A stretch of DNA of 64,000 bases, from the NCBI GenBank assembly GCA_946811695.1, contig OX328126.1, forward strand, positions 84,880,536-84,944,535, in the 5' to 3' direction. Numbering within the stretch: the stretch's first letter is position 1; every line of letters begins with the position of its first letter. This stretch comes from Gonocerus acuteangulatus (taxonomy: Eukaryota > Arthropoda > Insecta > Hemiptera > Coreidae). Made by a program: the position numbers and the translations under genes. The notes beneath the pieces are model-generated. The model ran no database searches. It had not been told where the DNA came from and was given only the letters and a program-made list of their open reading frames with translations. Shown here piece by piece: positions 21,419 through 32,839 of the stretch.

Positions 21419-22051
21419 TGTACCGATTCGCTCTCCTCATTACAAGCTATACAAAATTTCTACACTAACAATTCTCTTGTAATAGATATCTTAAATAAAA
21501 TAAACGATCACAGAAGAAAAGACCAAAGAGTTATTTTAATATGGATACCTGGTCATTGTGACATTAAAGAAAATGTAAATGTGGATAAAATTGCAAAAAA
21601 TGGTATTCTTAAAGGTATACCATATTCACAAGTCCCTTTCTCTGATCTTAACCCTATAGTGAAAAGTAAAGCATATGACATATGGCATGAAGAGTGGAAC
21701 AGCATTGAACTTGGCGAAAAGTTGCGGGAAATAAAGAGTGAGGTATGCAGCTGGAAATGTTCAATCCGCGAGAGCAGGCGTGAAGAGGTTATTCTAAGTA
21801 GACTAAGAATTGGGCATTGTAAACTCACACATGGTTACCTGATGGCAGGGGAGTCTGAACCTCCTCTATGTTCAACTTGTAATGTCCGTCTTACAATAAA
21901 ACATATTTTCACGGAGTGTATTCGATACAGTGAAGAAAGAGAAAGGCTCGGTTTTCCCACGGACATGCGAGAAATATTTGGTAAAGGTTCTGAGTACATA
22001 GATAAAATATTTACCTTCCTAAATGATACGTCCTTGGCTAATAAAATTTAA
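21419..22051 (+). pseudogene. RNase H LINE, 5'-truncated C-terminal frame
   Basis: An uninterrupted frame of 210 codons begins inside the RNase H domain. It reads CTDSLSSLQAI (second catalytic Asp), VILIWIPGHCDIKENVNVDK (WxPGH and the late Asp), then the linker KLREIKSEV. After that come SRREEVILSRLRIGHCKLTH, a knuckle CSTCNVRLTIKHIFTEC and the end DKIFTFLNDTSLANKI. The first catalytic Asp and Glu and the whole RT are absent by truncation. The clean frame suggests a fairly young copy. Sequence to about 22330 is probably its 3' UTR. The clade is I/R1/Jockey-group; I cannot choose among them. Confidence 0.8.
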
Positions 22052-22339
22052 TCTGTCTAAAATTAATCATCTTTCTTTAGTATAATGTATTGTTCCAACA
22101 TAGGAAATATAGAACATATTTACTTTGTCCATAATATCTGTAATTTAATTATGACGTATTACAAAGAAACTTATTTAGAACACTTAAGAAGTAATTTCTT
22201 GTCTTGCTATTTCTAAGGTTTTTTGAAGTATTACGACCTACCCAGAGATCTCTAGGGATTCTCTCTAAAACTAATTGCAATTTTACAATAATTACTAATA
22301 GCAATATTTATTATTGAATAACATTTCTAAATTCTACCA

Positions 22340-22750
22340 TTAACACCTCCCTTGGTCTGGGGGGGCTTGGGGGTGGGTGGTGGCGCGGCGGGGGGATTGG
22401 CGGGTGTCTGGGAGGGGGTGGGGGGTGGACGTCGGGCTGTTGGTGGGGAGTAGGGCTGACTTATCCTGGGCCCTAGACCCGCTGGGTCCTGCTAGCTCTG
22501 GAGATCTGGATGGTGGCACTTACATGCAGATCTCCGACAGGAGCTTGGCTATCTTATCTAGATTGCGGATTACCGCTGTATTGTCATAGAGGTCCAGATA
22601 ACGCCGGCCCCCTCTCTTGCCTCGGCTCGGGCTGTCCCCTCTCCCTTCTGGGCGTCTGTCTCTCTCCTTGCTGCGCCTCCCTCCCCCCCGGGGTCTTTCT
22701 CCCTGATCAGGATACTTCCAAGGCACCAATGACCCCAGTGGTTGCAGTGC

Positions 22751-22823
<73 letters not shown>
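22340..22823 (+). mobile_element. GC-rich retroelement 3' region, family G copy 2
   Basis: A G-rich then C-rich stretch ends in AAGGCACCAATGACC, CAGTGGTTGC, AGTGCCTT, TA and about 70 A. AAGGCAC and GTGCCTT form a 7-bp hairpin directly before the poly(A), the same placement as in the S1 SINEs. A diverged copy lies at 13824-14190. Reading frames across it have no known motif. Confidence 0.6.
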
Positions 22824-22826
<3 letters not shown>

Positions 22827-22869
22827 GTAGCAACGCTTGCTGCCTAGGCGTGCCTGCTCTCTAACCAAC

Positions 22870-22975
22870 TAAAACTTCAAACCCCCCTAAAAATACTTAA
22901 TAATTTGAATATAAAAAAAAACAACTGCGATGATAGGTCAATGAGTGAGTGATATTTGACAAATATGTATGTAGG
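22870..22975 (+). repeat. family C 3' end fragment
   Basis: GCGATGATAGGTCA, GAGTGAGTGATATTTGACAA match the 3' end of family C copy 1 near 10480-10530. Confidence 0.5.
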
Positions 22976-22979
22976 TATG

Positions 22980-23077
22980 TTGTAGATTTTAAGCAAATTA
23001 TACAAGAATGAAGTGTAAACTATCATAATTCTCAGGAATGTGTTAGGTAATGAAGCTCCTGCGTGACGGACTTTTTT
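22980..23077 (+). mobile_element. family A 3' end fragment
   Basis: TTTTAAGCAAATTATAC... runs to GAAGCTCCTGCGTGACGGAC and a T-run: the family A 3' terminus on the plus strand, including the GCTCCTGC loop region. The 5' portion is missing. Confidence 0.6.
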
Positions 23078-23734
23078 AATTTCCATTGAGATGAAATAAG
23101 GAAAAGAATCCAAGCCCTTGTGATTAATTCGAGTAAAATAAAATACTTCCCCGGAGGAGGTTTACTCGCTATTTAATTAAATGAATTGAAGTGGTAAGAA
23201 GAGCGGGCGGAAGGGGGTTAATGCTTCTTAAAGCAATTATTACAGAGGTAACGAACCCAAGCTTCATTAATTAGTTAGGATAGAATATATAATGGAGAAT
23301 GAGGGGGGGGGGGGAGTTTTGAAGTTGTTTCAACTTATTCCTGATTAGCCAATGGGGGTTCAGCTCTGAATGGACAAAAGTTTCTTTTGGATTTTTCATC
23401 GGACTCTTTTATTTTAAAAAAGTAATTTTCTTCCTTTCCCTATAAATGCAAAAAATAATAATTAACCTGAAAGGTAAATTTCATGAGGAAATCAGAATTA
23501 AATTTATTACTAAGAAAATATTACTTTTATTTGTTTAATGATTTATAATATAATATAAAATGTCTTGATGTATTTAAACAAAGTTTATAAATAACCAATA
23601 TCATGAAAAACATTTTTCCTAATTACATTTTGAAAGGTAATCTATATTAAATTATTCACTAATATTCTATTTATCTAATGATAATGTTGAGTGGAGTGTA
23701 GCTCAAGTGAAGAAGCACCCGACATCCGTTGCAC
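23078..23734. other. unassigned AT-rich sequence
   Basis: A G-run at 23304-23315 is the only notable feature. No gene could be supported. Confidence 0.4.
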
Positions 23735-24400
23735 AATCAAAGATTTTGTGGACACACTGTCAAAGATTTTGTGGAAACACACTAGAGTTCGTGGACGCAC
23801 ACTCAAAGATTTGGTGGAAACACTGTCGAAGATTTTGTGGACACACACTCTAAGCGTTTTGTGGACACACTGCCAACGATTTTTGGACACACACTCAATG
23901 ATTTTATGGACATACATTCAAAGATGTTGTGGACACATACTCAAAGATTTTGTGAACATGCACTCAAAGATTTTCTGGAAACACAAAGATTATGTTGACA
24001 CATGCTCAAAGATTTTGTGGACACATACTCAATGGTTTTGTGGACACACACTCTAAGAGTTCGTGGACACACTACCAAAGATTTTTGGACACACACTCAA
24101 TGATTTTATGAACATACACTCAAAGATGGACACACACTCAATGATTTTATGAACATACACTCAAAGATGGACACACACTCAATGATTTTATGAACATACA
24201 CTCAAAGATGGACACACACTCAATGATTTTATGAACATACACTCAAAGATGGACACACACTCAATGATTTTATGAACATACACTCAAAGATGGACACACA
24301 CTCAATGATTTTATGAACATACACTCAAAGATGGACACATACTCAATGGTTTTGTGGAGAGACACTAAAAGATTTTCTGGACACACAAAGATTATGATGA
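23735..24400. repeat. degenerate ~26-bp tandem repeat with 41-bp subarray
   Basis: Variants of AAAGATTTTGTGGACACACA repeat about every 26 bp. Within it, 24095-24340 is a homogeneous 41-bp array of six units (starts 24095, 24136, 24177, 24218, 24259, 24300) built from two diverged 26-mers, one with an internal deletion. Reading frames across it are repeat artefacts. Confidence 0.9.
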
Positions 24401-24403
24401 CGC

Positions 24404-24490
24404 ACACTACTAACAACAAACTACGAGAAATAAAGCGGGAATGCCAGGCCATCGAGAAATCGACTGACAAGAAGGGAATATGTCGTGATT
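24404..24490 (+). pseudogene. RNase H LINE linker sliver
   Basis: TNNKLREIKRECQAIEK resembles the NKLREIK linker between RNase H and the basic helix in the LINE copies at 42259 and 61870. It is very short, so the call is tentative. Confidence 0.35.
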
Positions 24491-24499
24491 AATTCTTTG

Positions 24500-24582
24500 A
24501 AGAGATCGGCCCTTGGGGATCGATTCAAAAATCGATGAGTCGTGTTAAAAAGACCTATATTTTAAAAGATCGCCCATCTCTA
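24500..24582 (-). mobile_element. solitary hAT-type terminus
   Basis: The minus strand starts TAGAGATGGGCGATC, close to the ends of hAT-1 (CAGAGATGGGCATAA) and the element at 44707 (TAGGGATGGGCGATAG). No partner end was found in this window. Confidence 0.4.
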
Positions 24583-25835
24583 CCCCGTACTAATGTGACC
24601 ACATTTTATGGTAATATGATACATCAAACCATTACCTCAAACATTTTTGTTGAAATCGTAACCTTTCCGCCTCCGTCCACTAGAAAGCGCTAGCAGCAAA
24701 GATTGCACCTGGTTAACAGATGGCGGATTCTGATCGGTGTGGTGTCAACAAGCTTAAACTGTTTGACTTCCCCTTTCATTTTACCTGTCATTTAGAACTG
24801 TAAGTGTAATATAAGAAATATTATGGAGCTTTAAAACATCATATGTATTTTGAAACTCCCAGAACCCCGGTTCTGATAAGAGGCTGGCTTATCTAACCAG
24901 TGAAAGGCATCTGATAATAATTTCATAATGGCAAAGCTATGCTAAGACAAGTTTTATGGAATCAGCAAAGTGAAACAAAACGGAATTAAAACTAAAATTT
25001 CATTTCTCCAAAGTTCAAAAGAATAGGACAGTTTCTAGAGAAGAGAGATGGATAAACCATAAGAGAACGGATATAGCACTAAGGATTTCTCTACTTACAG
25101 TGAAAACATTCCGAAGGACTTCTCAGACAGAACTTTATTCAAAGGAAGAACTTTTAATAAGGACCTTCTTAGCGTGCTTCGATCGGGACTTATCCTCGGC
25201 TTAGTTACTCCGGGCTTAACCAATATCATACATTCATACCGTACAGATCCGCTTCCTTCAATGTACACAAATGCGATTTAAATATTACGTTTGCTGTATA
25301 ACAAACAGCAATATCATAAACGGGTTTCCCCTATAAGGAATCGTAAGTTGTACACATGTGATTCTGAAACCTCATTACAGCCTAGCCGTTTTACCTGATT
25401 ACAACGCTACGAGCGGTACATTAAGAATTGACAAGGAAAGTTGGTAGCCTTGGGGGGTTGTGGTCAGGCTTACCAACTTCCTCATAATTAACAAGACCAG
25501 TTTGCTAACAACCACTTTCTGCGATTAGCGTTCCTGAAATTTAATACGCCATCAAGTTAGTCTTTGAATAAGAAGATTTTGTACAAACTTCAGTAAGTCA
25601 TTCAAGTTAAATGTTTATTTTCAACCCTCAAAATAGACTTATTATATACTTAATATAATAATTTTCATTTTTATTTATTTATAGTATTTTAAATAAATAA
25701 GAGCAAAATATTTCTAATCCTCAAAATGTATGTATTATACACTAAAAATTATTTTTATCAGCAAAACGTAGTAATGTAAAAATTTAATATATATTTTAAT
25801 GAATTTTACAAATACATCCGATTATACACTATTAC
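24583..25835. other. longest stretch without recognised repeats
   Basis: Apart from an imperfect foldback at 25421-25491 (AGGAAAGTTGGTAGCC opposite GGCTTACCAACTTCCT), no repeat or coding motif was recognised. It may be unique intergenic or intronic host DNA. Confidence 0.35.
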
Positions 25836-27263
25836 TAGTGTTGTAAAAGAGCGCGCCTTTAAGGCTAGAAGGCGCGGCTCCTAAAAGCTCGAGCTCTCAG
25901 AGCTTGGACAGGGCTCGATAGAAGGCGCGAGCCTTGAAGGCGCGAGCCTTGAAGGCTCGGCTTGGTAGAAGGCGCGAGCCTTCAAGGCTCGCCTCGGGCG
26001 AAGGCGCATGCTTTGAAGCCTTTTACTATTCATTTCCAAAATGGCGGATGGTGGGCAAACAGCTGTTTCATGAAATATACTTTATTAGATTAATCCTAAA
26101 TTCTTTCTGCCACATTGAAATTATTCGCTGGCAATTAAATTCACCATTTCATTGATAAACTAATTATATGGATCACTAATTGGGTAAAAATAGTAACTTT
26201 TCCTAAAAAATAAACTCTTCTGTGAGACGGTGATTGCAACACTGTCCTACTACTACTACACTACTATAACCGTGCTTGCCAAAGCTCTTCCCAGGGCTCC
26301 AAGGCCGAGCCCTCAAGGCTGAAGGGAGAACCTTGCCGAACCTTCAGGGCTTGATAAGGTTAGGATGAAGCCTCACTCCCGAGCCTTCATAGAGCCCTCA
26401 GAGCTCGGGCTGTGGAGGTTAGGTTCAAGGTTCAGGCCTGAAGCCTCCAGTCAGGGCTCGCTTTTAACAACACTACTCTACCTTCCCAGGACTCCAAGGC
26501 CGAGCCTTCAAGGCTCGAGGGAGAACCTTGCCGAACCTTCAGGGCTTGATAAGGTTAGGCTGAAGCCTCACTCCTGAGCCTTCATGGAGCCCTCAGAGCT
26601 AGGGCAGTAGAGATTAGGTTCAAGGTTCAAGCCTGAAGCCTCTAGTCAGGGCTCGCTTTTAACAACACTACTCTACCTTCCCAGGACTCCAAGGCCGAGC
26701 CTTCAAGGCTCGAGGGAGAACCTTGCCGAACCTTCAGGGCTTGATAAGGTTAGGATGAAGCCTCACTCCCGAGCCTTCATAGAGCCCTCAGAGCTCGGGC
26801 TGTGGAGGTTAGGTTCAAGGTTCAGGCCTGAAGCCTCCAGTCAGGGCTCGCTTTTAACAACACTACTCTACCTTCCCAGGACTCCAAGGCCGAGCCTTCA
26901 AGGCTCGAGGGAGAACCTTGCCGAACCTTCAGGGCTTGATAAGGTTAGGCTGAAGCCTCACTCCTGAGCCTTCATAGAGCCCTCAGAGCTGGGGCAGTAG
27001 AGATTAGGTTCAAGGTTCAGGCCTGAAGCCTCTAGTCAGGGCTCGCTTTTAACAACACTACTCTACCTTCCCAGGGCTCCAAGGCCGAGCCTTCAAGGCT
27101 CGAGGGAGAACCTTGCCGAACCTTCAGGGCTTGATAAGGTTAGGCTGAAGCCTCACTCCTGAGCCTTCATGGAGCCCTCAGAGCTAGGGCAGTAGAGGTT
27201 AGGTTCAAGGTTCAGGCCTGAAGCCTCTAGTCAGGGCTCGCTTTTAACAACACTAACTATTAC
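25828..27263. mobile_element. hAT-type element with tandemly amplified end
   Basis: The body is 25836-27255. Ends are TAGTGTTGTAAAAGAGCGCG at the left and, inverted at the right, TAGTGTTGTTAAAAGCGAGC. They start YARNG as hAT ends do. A perfect 8-bp TSD, ACTATTAC, flanks it (25828-25835, 27256-27263). The interior is GC-rich, with many palindromic GAGCCTTCAAGGCTC blocks. Units of 195 bp (junctions at 26461, 26656, 26851, 27046, 27241) repeat five times, each ending in a copy of the right terminus. Identical 70-codon frames at 26365 and 26755 merely reflect the 390-bp dimer. No transposase. Confidence 0.85.
26266..27240. repeat. 195-bp tandem repeat, five copies, dimeric order
   Basis: Copies 1 and 3 share GAGCTCGGGCTGTGGAGG. 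Copies 2, 4 and 5 share a GGGCAGTAGAG variant. The alternation gives a 390-bp higher-order unit. It lies inside the hAT-type element. Confidence 0.9.
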
Positions 27264-28437
27264 ATATACGCGCAAATATAAATTAAAAATAGAAGTATCC
27301 TTATGAAAAAAAATTATGTGTGACACATAAAATACATTGAAAACAAGACAATAATTGCATGATATTTTATTTACGCATAATCAGTTTCTTACTCGCACTA
27401 TATCAGTGACTAAAAAAGTTAGCCATTAAAAAAAAATAATTGAAAAAAATTAAAATATAAAAATAGGAGCACGAAAAATTATAAATTAACAAGAATTAAC
27501 AAGACTATAATGTTGTTAAAAAAATATAATAAATTAAATTGTTATATATATGTTCATGTTTTATTACTGCTTCAACCAGATGGCTACAATAAATTCGGTT
27601 ATTAATTAAGTGGGAATTTGAAAGAAAACGAACATTTTCATTCAAAATGAGCTACACCCAAAATCATTTTATTTAAAAATAAATCGATTGTAGCACAAAA
27701 TTAAAAAGTATGTAGGAAACAAAATTTTACTGTAAAATTTTCGAATAAGGTTTGAGCTGATTATTTATAATAAACACCACTGTTTTTATTTATTAATGCT
27801 TAACAGGGATAACCGTCATATCACGAGGAAGGATTTATATAAACTGCGTTAGTCTAATGTTAATTTAGAATATAGATTTTTGGATCATGATCTATGTAAT
27901 ACAATATTTATAAATAAATTATATTTTTTAGATGTACATAAATTGACGATTATAATATCTAAAAATAATAAGAAGCCGTGTATACGAAAAAAAGACTCAT
28001 TTATTTAGTTTTCTATTTATTAAGATATGTTTGTATAGTTTATTTGGAAATATTAAAATTTCATATTCTAAGCTCTCCAACTCACATCAGGGTTAAGCAC
28101 ATAAGAAAACACGCAAAGGTGTTGCAGATTTCGTGTTTCATTAAGGATTTTGTTCTTGAGAGGCATTCCAATCTTAAATAAAGGTTATTCTTTGTTGAAG
28201 TAACCAGCAGAAGCTGCTCCTCAAAATTGTTTAAAACATTGAGTTATAAGTGCAACGTTTCAAACCTGTCTTGGTATCTTAATATAACTACATTTTTTAT
28301 AAGAAAATGATTTTGATTTCATTATCTTATAAAAAAAATTAGTTTTATTAAGATACCACTACCGACCCCTGACAAATTCTACCTTCGCATCACCAACGGT
28401 CAACAATCTTCTCTCAATTAAATTAAGTCCAATAAAG
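27264..28437. other. AT-rich spacer
   Basis: No gene, tandem unit or family match was recognised. Confidence 0.45.
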
Positions 28438-28710
28438 GTCATGAGGATCGGACACACAAAAATCTCACATGGATATTTAATGGGAAGAGAGCAACCTCAA
28501 AAATGCCCAAGATGTAATGAACCCTTTACAATAAAGCATTTAATATCCGAATGCCACCAATTCAGAGTAGAATTAAACGAATTGAATATCCCTCCAGACA
28601 TAAGAGAGGCATTAGCAGACAATGCAAATATGCTGGATAAAATAATAAGTTTTCTAAAAAAAGTTGAATTATACAACGAAATATAAAAAAAAAAAAAAAA
28701 AAAAAAAAAA
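28438..28710 (+). pseudogene. RNase H LINE, last ~80 codons and poly(A)
   Basis: The frame MRIGHTKISHGYLM continues to a knuckle CPRCNEPFTIKHLISEC and the end [16 protein letters not shown], stop at 28684-28686, then an A-run (28687-28710). It is a strongly 5'-truncated copy whose A-run directly follows the stop, so the 3' UTR is almost absent compared with the copy at 37635. Confidence 0.75.
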
Positions 28711-28736
28711 TATTACTTATATTTAAAAAGTATTTA

Positions 28737-28814
28737 TGCGTGTATATGTATGTGTGTATGTGTATGTATATATGTGTATATATGTGTGTATATATATATA
28801 TATATATGTGTGTG

Positions 28815-28858
<44 letters not shown>

Positions 28859-28875
28859 GATGTGTATATGTGTGC

Positions 28876-28952
<77 letters not shown>
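28737..28952. repeat. (TA)n/(TG)n compound microsatellite
   Basis: Alternating TATG, TGTG and TA tracts. Long Tyr/Ile/Val-rich frames on both strands are artefacts. Confidence 0.95.
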
Positions 28953-28955
<3 letters not shown>

Positions 28956-29008
28956 GTGTGAATATCTAAAGAAATACGATTCATTCAAATAGAAGTTTCT
29001 ATACTAGT

Positions 29009-29215
29009 AAAAAAAAATAAATAAATAAATAAATAAATAAAAAATAAAAATAAAAAATAAAGCAAGAAAATAAATAATAATAACTGTAAACCATAAGTAT
29101 ATGTTTTCCGAGAAAATAAAAACGTGAGTGTGACATAAATGAGATCGGGGAATGATGCTCTGAAAGCTGTTTGCCCTAAAGCCCAATCCATCCATCCATC
29201 CAATAAAGGTCAACT
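29009..29215. repeat. (AAAT)n and (ATCC)n tails
   Basis: A run of AAAT at 29009-29060 and a short ATCC run near 29188-29202 suggest tails of retroelement insertions, but no bodies were recognised. Confidence 0.35.
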
Positions 29216-30116
29216 ATATTTCTTGATAATTTCATGTTAAGGTCAATAATTTTGATTTTGAATTTTTATATTAAAACTTTAAATCCGGGTAGAATTACAT
29301 AATTGGTTGAGTGGACAAGTCAGATTCACACTGATTTCGTCATCGTTATTCTATATCTCCAAAGGAAAAGTTTTAGTTTACCTGCGCGAAATTGCCTTGT
29401 AGAACACTTGAAGTATCAGGTATTTAGAATGTTGAGGTTAGACGTGGACCTAAGTCTTGTATGATTTATGGCCTATACATGAGAAGTGGAAGAGGTTTAA
29501 GTTCAGAACAGGTTGGAACGACCAAGGAATAGGTTATGTGAGCAGACAGCTGATGTATTTACGAGCATGGATTTCCTGGTTTGCCACGAAATATTCTAGG
29601 CACCATACAACCATATTCATACAGGATTTTCCTTACTAACCGTCTGCTTATACAAAAAATGTCTCTATGTAAGCCCTTTTCAATGTATGTTGTCACTAAG
29701 GGTGCACGGATTAAAAACATTTTAATCAATTCTTCAAAAGTCCATCAATCCTACGTACTATAGCCCGTTCAGTTAGATAGAATAGTTCTAATCCCGCATG
29801 CGCAAAATTCTGAGGAAAATATTCCTGACGCACAGTGGACCGATTTCCAAAACTAGATGGAAAAAACTTAAGTAAACAGATCATAAAACTATGTCGATTA
29901 TATTTCTAGAGATACTTTAGATAAGGTGAATTATCAGTATTATCTAGTTCTCTTCGGTTACAAGAAAGGGCACTTGAAGTTGGGTAAAATATACGGGAGG
30001 CTGCTCAGTCTAATTACGACATAGTTACCGAGTGTATTTGTGCAGTTCAATCAATCAGTTTTTAATTTAGTTTATTCTTATAGCACTTATGTATTTGATG
30101 TAGATTAATGAAATAC
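29216..30116. other. unassigned sequence with isolated TIR-like end
   Basis: ACTATAGCCCGTTCAG near 29758, followed by CCCGCATGCGCAAAA, resembles parts of the inverted-repeat element at 32303-32839, and GACGCACAGTGGACCG near 29827 resembles the ends of the element at 39148. No complete element was resolved. Confidence 0.35.
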
Positions 30117-31302
30117 AAAAAAAGTCCGTCACGCAGGAGCTGCATAACTAAGCACTTTCCTCAGAATTTGGGTAGTGTAGACTGCTTTCCAGAACAATTT
30201 GCTTAAAATATCCTACATAAATAAAATAAAAACATGAATAGTTCTCTTTTAAATCTGTAATGAGTAACTGATCAATTATTAATTTGCTTCCAGAGTTATG
30301 TTTACACATGTTACCTATTACACTACGTAATAAATACAAAAAACCTCATATTATCGTATTTTGATCTAACGCAGGAACAGGATACAGTCCCTCTAGCGCT
30401 CCTTGCGGCGCCTTTGTGGACCTATGTCTGGCTGGCTTTTCTATTGAAATATATTACAAAGTAAACCCCCCTTTCCGATTGACCGATTCAGCTCATTTTT
30501 ATAACACTTCTTTCTCATGAGTTACCCACGACGTATACCGCGTTTCGTTAGAATAAAGCAGAAATTACGACCAGTATGAGTATATTAGGAATTTGGGTCC
30601 GGAGTAAACCCCCCCCCCCTCCTAATTGTTTGTTTGTTAACGTGCATCTGCCACTGAGGCCATTAGCAGGCATTTTTTGTTTTCCTTACTTCTTTATTTT
30701 TTTTCCCCCAATGTACTACTGTAGCTTTTACATCTACACTAAAATATTCTCCTTGTGTTAATGTCTTTCTTGCTAGATGTAACCTTGAACCTACACTATA
30801 CATCTACATTAGCTCCTTTTTAACAAATGTCGGAGCTAAAGAAAAGCTTATTATCTATATCTAACATTAATATTTATATTCGTCTCTATCCCCCCCTCCT
30901 AATGAACCTATTTAGTTTATTTTTACATCACATATTTACCTGTAGATTACCACTACGAATACCGAGTTTCGTCGAAATATACCAAAAATCACGGCTGGTA
31001 GTGGCGAATTGGTATTGTCGGTCCGGAGTAAACCCCCCCTCCTTATGAACCGATTTAGTTCATTTTTATATCTTACTTTTCTCTCTGTATTACCACTACG
31101 AATACCAAGTTTCGTTGAAATATAACAAATATTACGGCTGAAATGGTCAAATTAGTGCTTTGGGTTCGGGGTAACCCCCCCCCCCCTTCCGGTGGACCGA
31201 TTTCGGTGGTTAACGAACTCGATCAATCGTTTGCTAATTGAATGCTATATACCAAGTTTCGTGACGAAAAAACCAAAACTCTGGCCGCTATCGTGTTAAC
31301 AG

Positions 31303-31368
<66 letters not shown>

Positions 31369-31485
31369 TTTAACGGGGGTCATTTTCGGTGTCTACTAGG
31401 TAGGATCGATAAAGATTTGAAGAAATTTTTCAAAAATTCCGTCATGAGTCCAACCTCAATAGCTACTTTCCTTCGGAGGAAAGTG
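30117..31485 (-). mobile_element. Helentron-like element, family A copy 2
   Basis: Same ends as copy 1: GTCCGTCACGCAGGAGCTGC at the left and ACTTTCCTTCGGAGGAAAGT at the right. It holds the same ~142-bp GGAGTAAACCCCCC modules and a (TA)n block (31312-31364). A retro-insertion (30627-30889) interrupts one module. The hairpin 3' flank has GTGTAA instead of GTGCTAA. Confidence 0.75.
30627..30889 (-). mobile_element. SINE-like retro-insertion with CAAA tail
   Basis: It is flanked by a roughly 13-bp duplication CCCCCCTCCTAAT and absent from family A copies 1 and 3. On the minus strand it ends GCTAATGGCCTCAGTGGCAG, ATGCACGTTAA and (CAAA)n. The GCTAATGGCCT...GATGC...CGTTAA order echoes the S1 tail. 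No tRNA-like head was recognised. Confidence 0.65.
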
Positions 31486-32047
<562 letters not shown>

Positions 32048-32302
32048 CTTAGAGAGGGAGAGACGTGTACAATGACGGAAAAAAAAGTTTTTTAAACCGA
32101 AAAAACTCCTAATAGCTTTTTCAAATTGTCATTATTGCTTAATGAAAAATACCTTATAAATTGCCTAAGAACTTTAGGGGGGCCGGTAAATTATATATAT
32201 ACAGACGTATAAAATTACGTAGGCTTTGAGAGGTCAGGCAAGGAAAATAGTGTCTAATATTTATCAATACTTAGCCAATGTTAAGGCTAAAAACAATTTA
32301 AG

Positions 32303-32839
32303 CTATAGCCTGTTCAAATAGGTGGTTTAGGTGGAGGGAAAAGGGCGTGGCCTATATTCCCCGTGCAAGAAATACGCGGTAAAAATTCTCTCTTTGAGGA
32401 GGTTTAAAAGGTTTTTAGTCTTAGCTTTGGCTAAGTATTGATAAATATTAGACACTATTTCCTTTGCCTGGCCTCTCAAAGCCTTAGCTTTGGCTAAGTA
32501 TTGATAAATATTAGACACTATTTCCTTTGCCTGGCCTCTCAAAGCCTTAGCTTTGGCTAAGTATTGATAAATATTAGACACTATTTCCTTTGCCTGGCCT
32601 CTCGAAGCCTTAGCTTTGGCTAAGTATGGATAAATATTAGACACTATTTCCTTTGCCTGGCCTCTCAAAGCCTTCCCTTCCATTAAACGAGACATAATCA
32701 GTTTTTATAATGTTTCACGTATAATTTTGTTCCTTGAAATGTTAGAACTGTGGGGTAATATTTCCTTCAAAAGTTGAATTCCCCCCCCCCCCCCCCGCAT
32801 GCGTAATTGAACTTTCCCGTGTCTCTGAACAGGCTATAG
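32303..32839. mobile_element. inverted-repeat element carrying 63-bp array
   Basis: Ends CTATAGCCTGTTCA and TGAACAGGCTATAG are inverted. Flanking TA within the ends is compatible with a Tc1/mariner-type MITE. Inside, a 63-bp unit repeats four times (32416-32675). An inverted, diverged copy of the unit lies just outside at 32217-32290. A 17-base C-run (about 32770-32786) and CGCATGCG follow. The 21-residue repeating frame on the minus strand is a consequence of the 63-bp period. Confidence 0.55.
32416..32675 (-). repeat. 63-bp tandem repeat, about four copies
   Basis: Units contain TTAGCTTTGGCTAAGTATTG. Because 63 is divisible by 3, the minus strand gives an open 122-codon frame with repeats of RGQAKEIVSNIYQYLAKAK. 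No similarity to a known protein was recognised. Confidence 0.9.

Noticed and set aside
22377..22830. Gly/Trp- or Lys-rich frames in the GC-rich block
   Set aside because: The region is a retroelement 3' end; the Lys run is its poly(A) tail, and no conserved domain was recognised.
26365..26967. Two identical 70-codon frames as a duplicated gene
   Set aside because: They are exactly one 390-bp dimer apart within a tandem repeat in a hAT-type element and have no known motif.
28734..28988. Several 60-140-codon frames on both strands
   Set aside because: They are translations of (TA)n/(TG)n. The same applies to frames at 591, 9605, 34214-34558 and 50277.
32327..32695. 122-codon repeat protein on the minus strand
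   Set aside because: It is explained by a 63-bp tandem repeat whose period is divisible by three; there is no supporting promoter, splice or homology signal.
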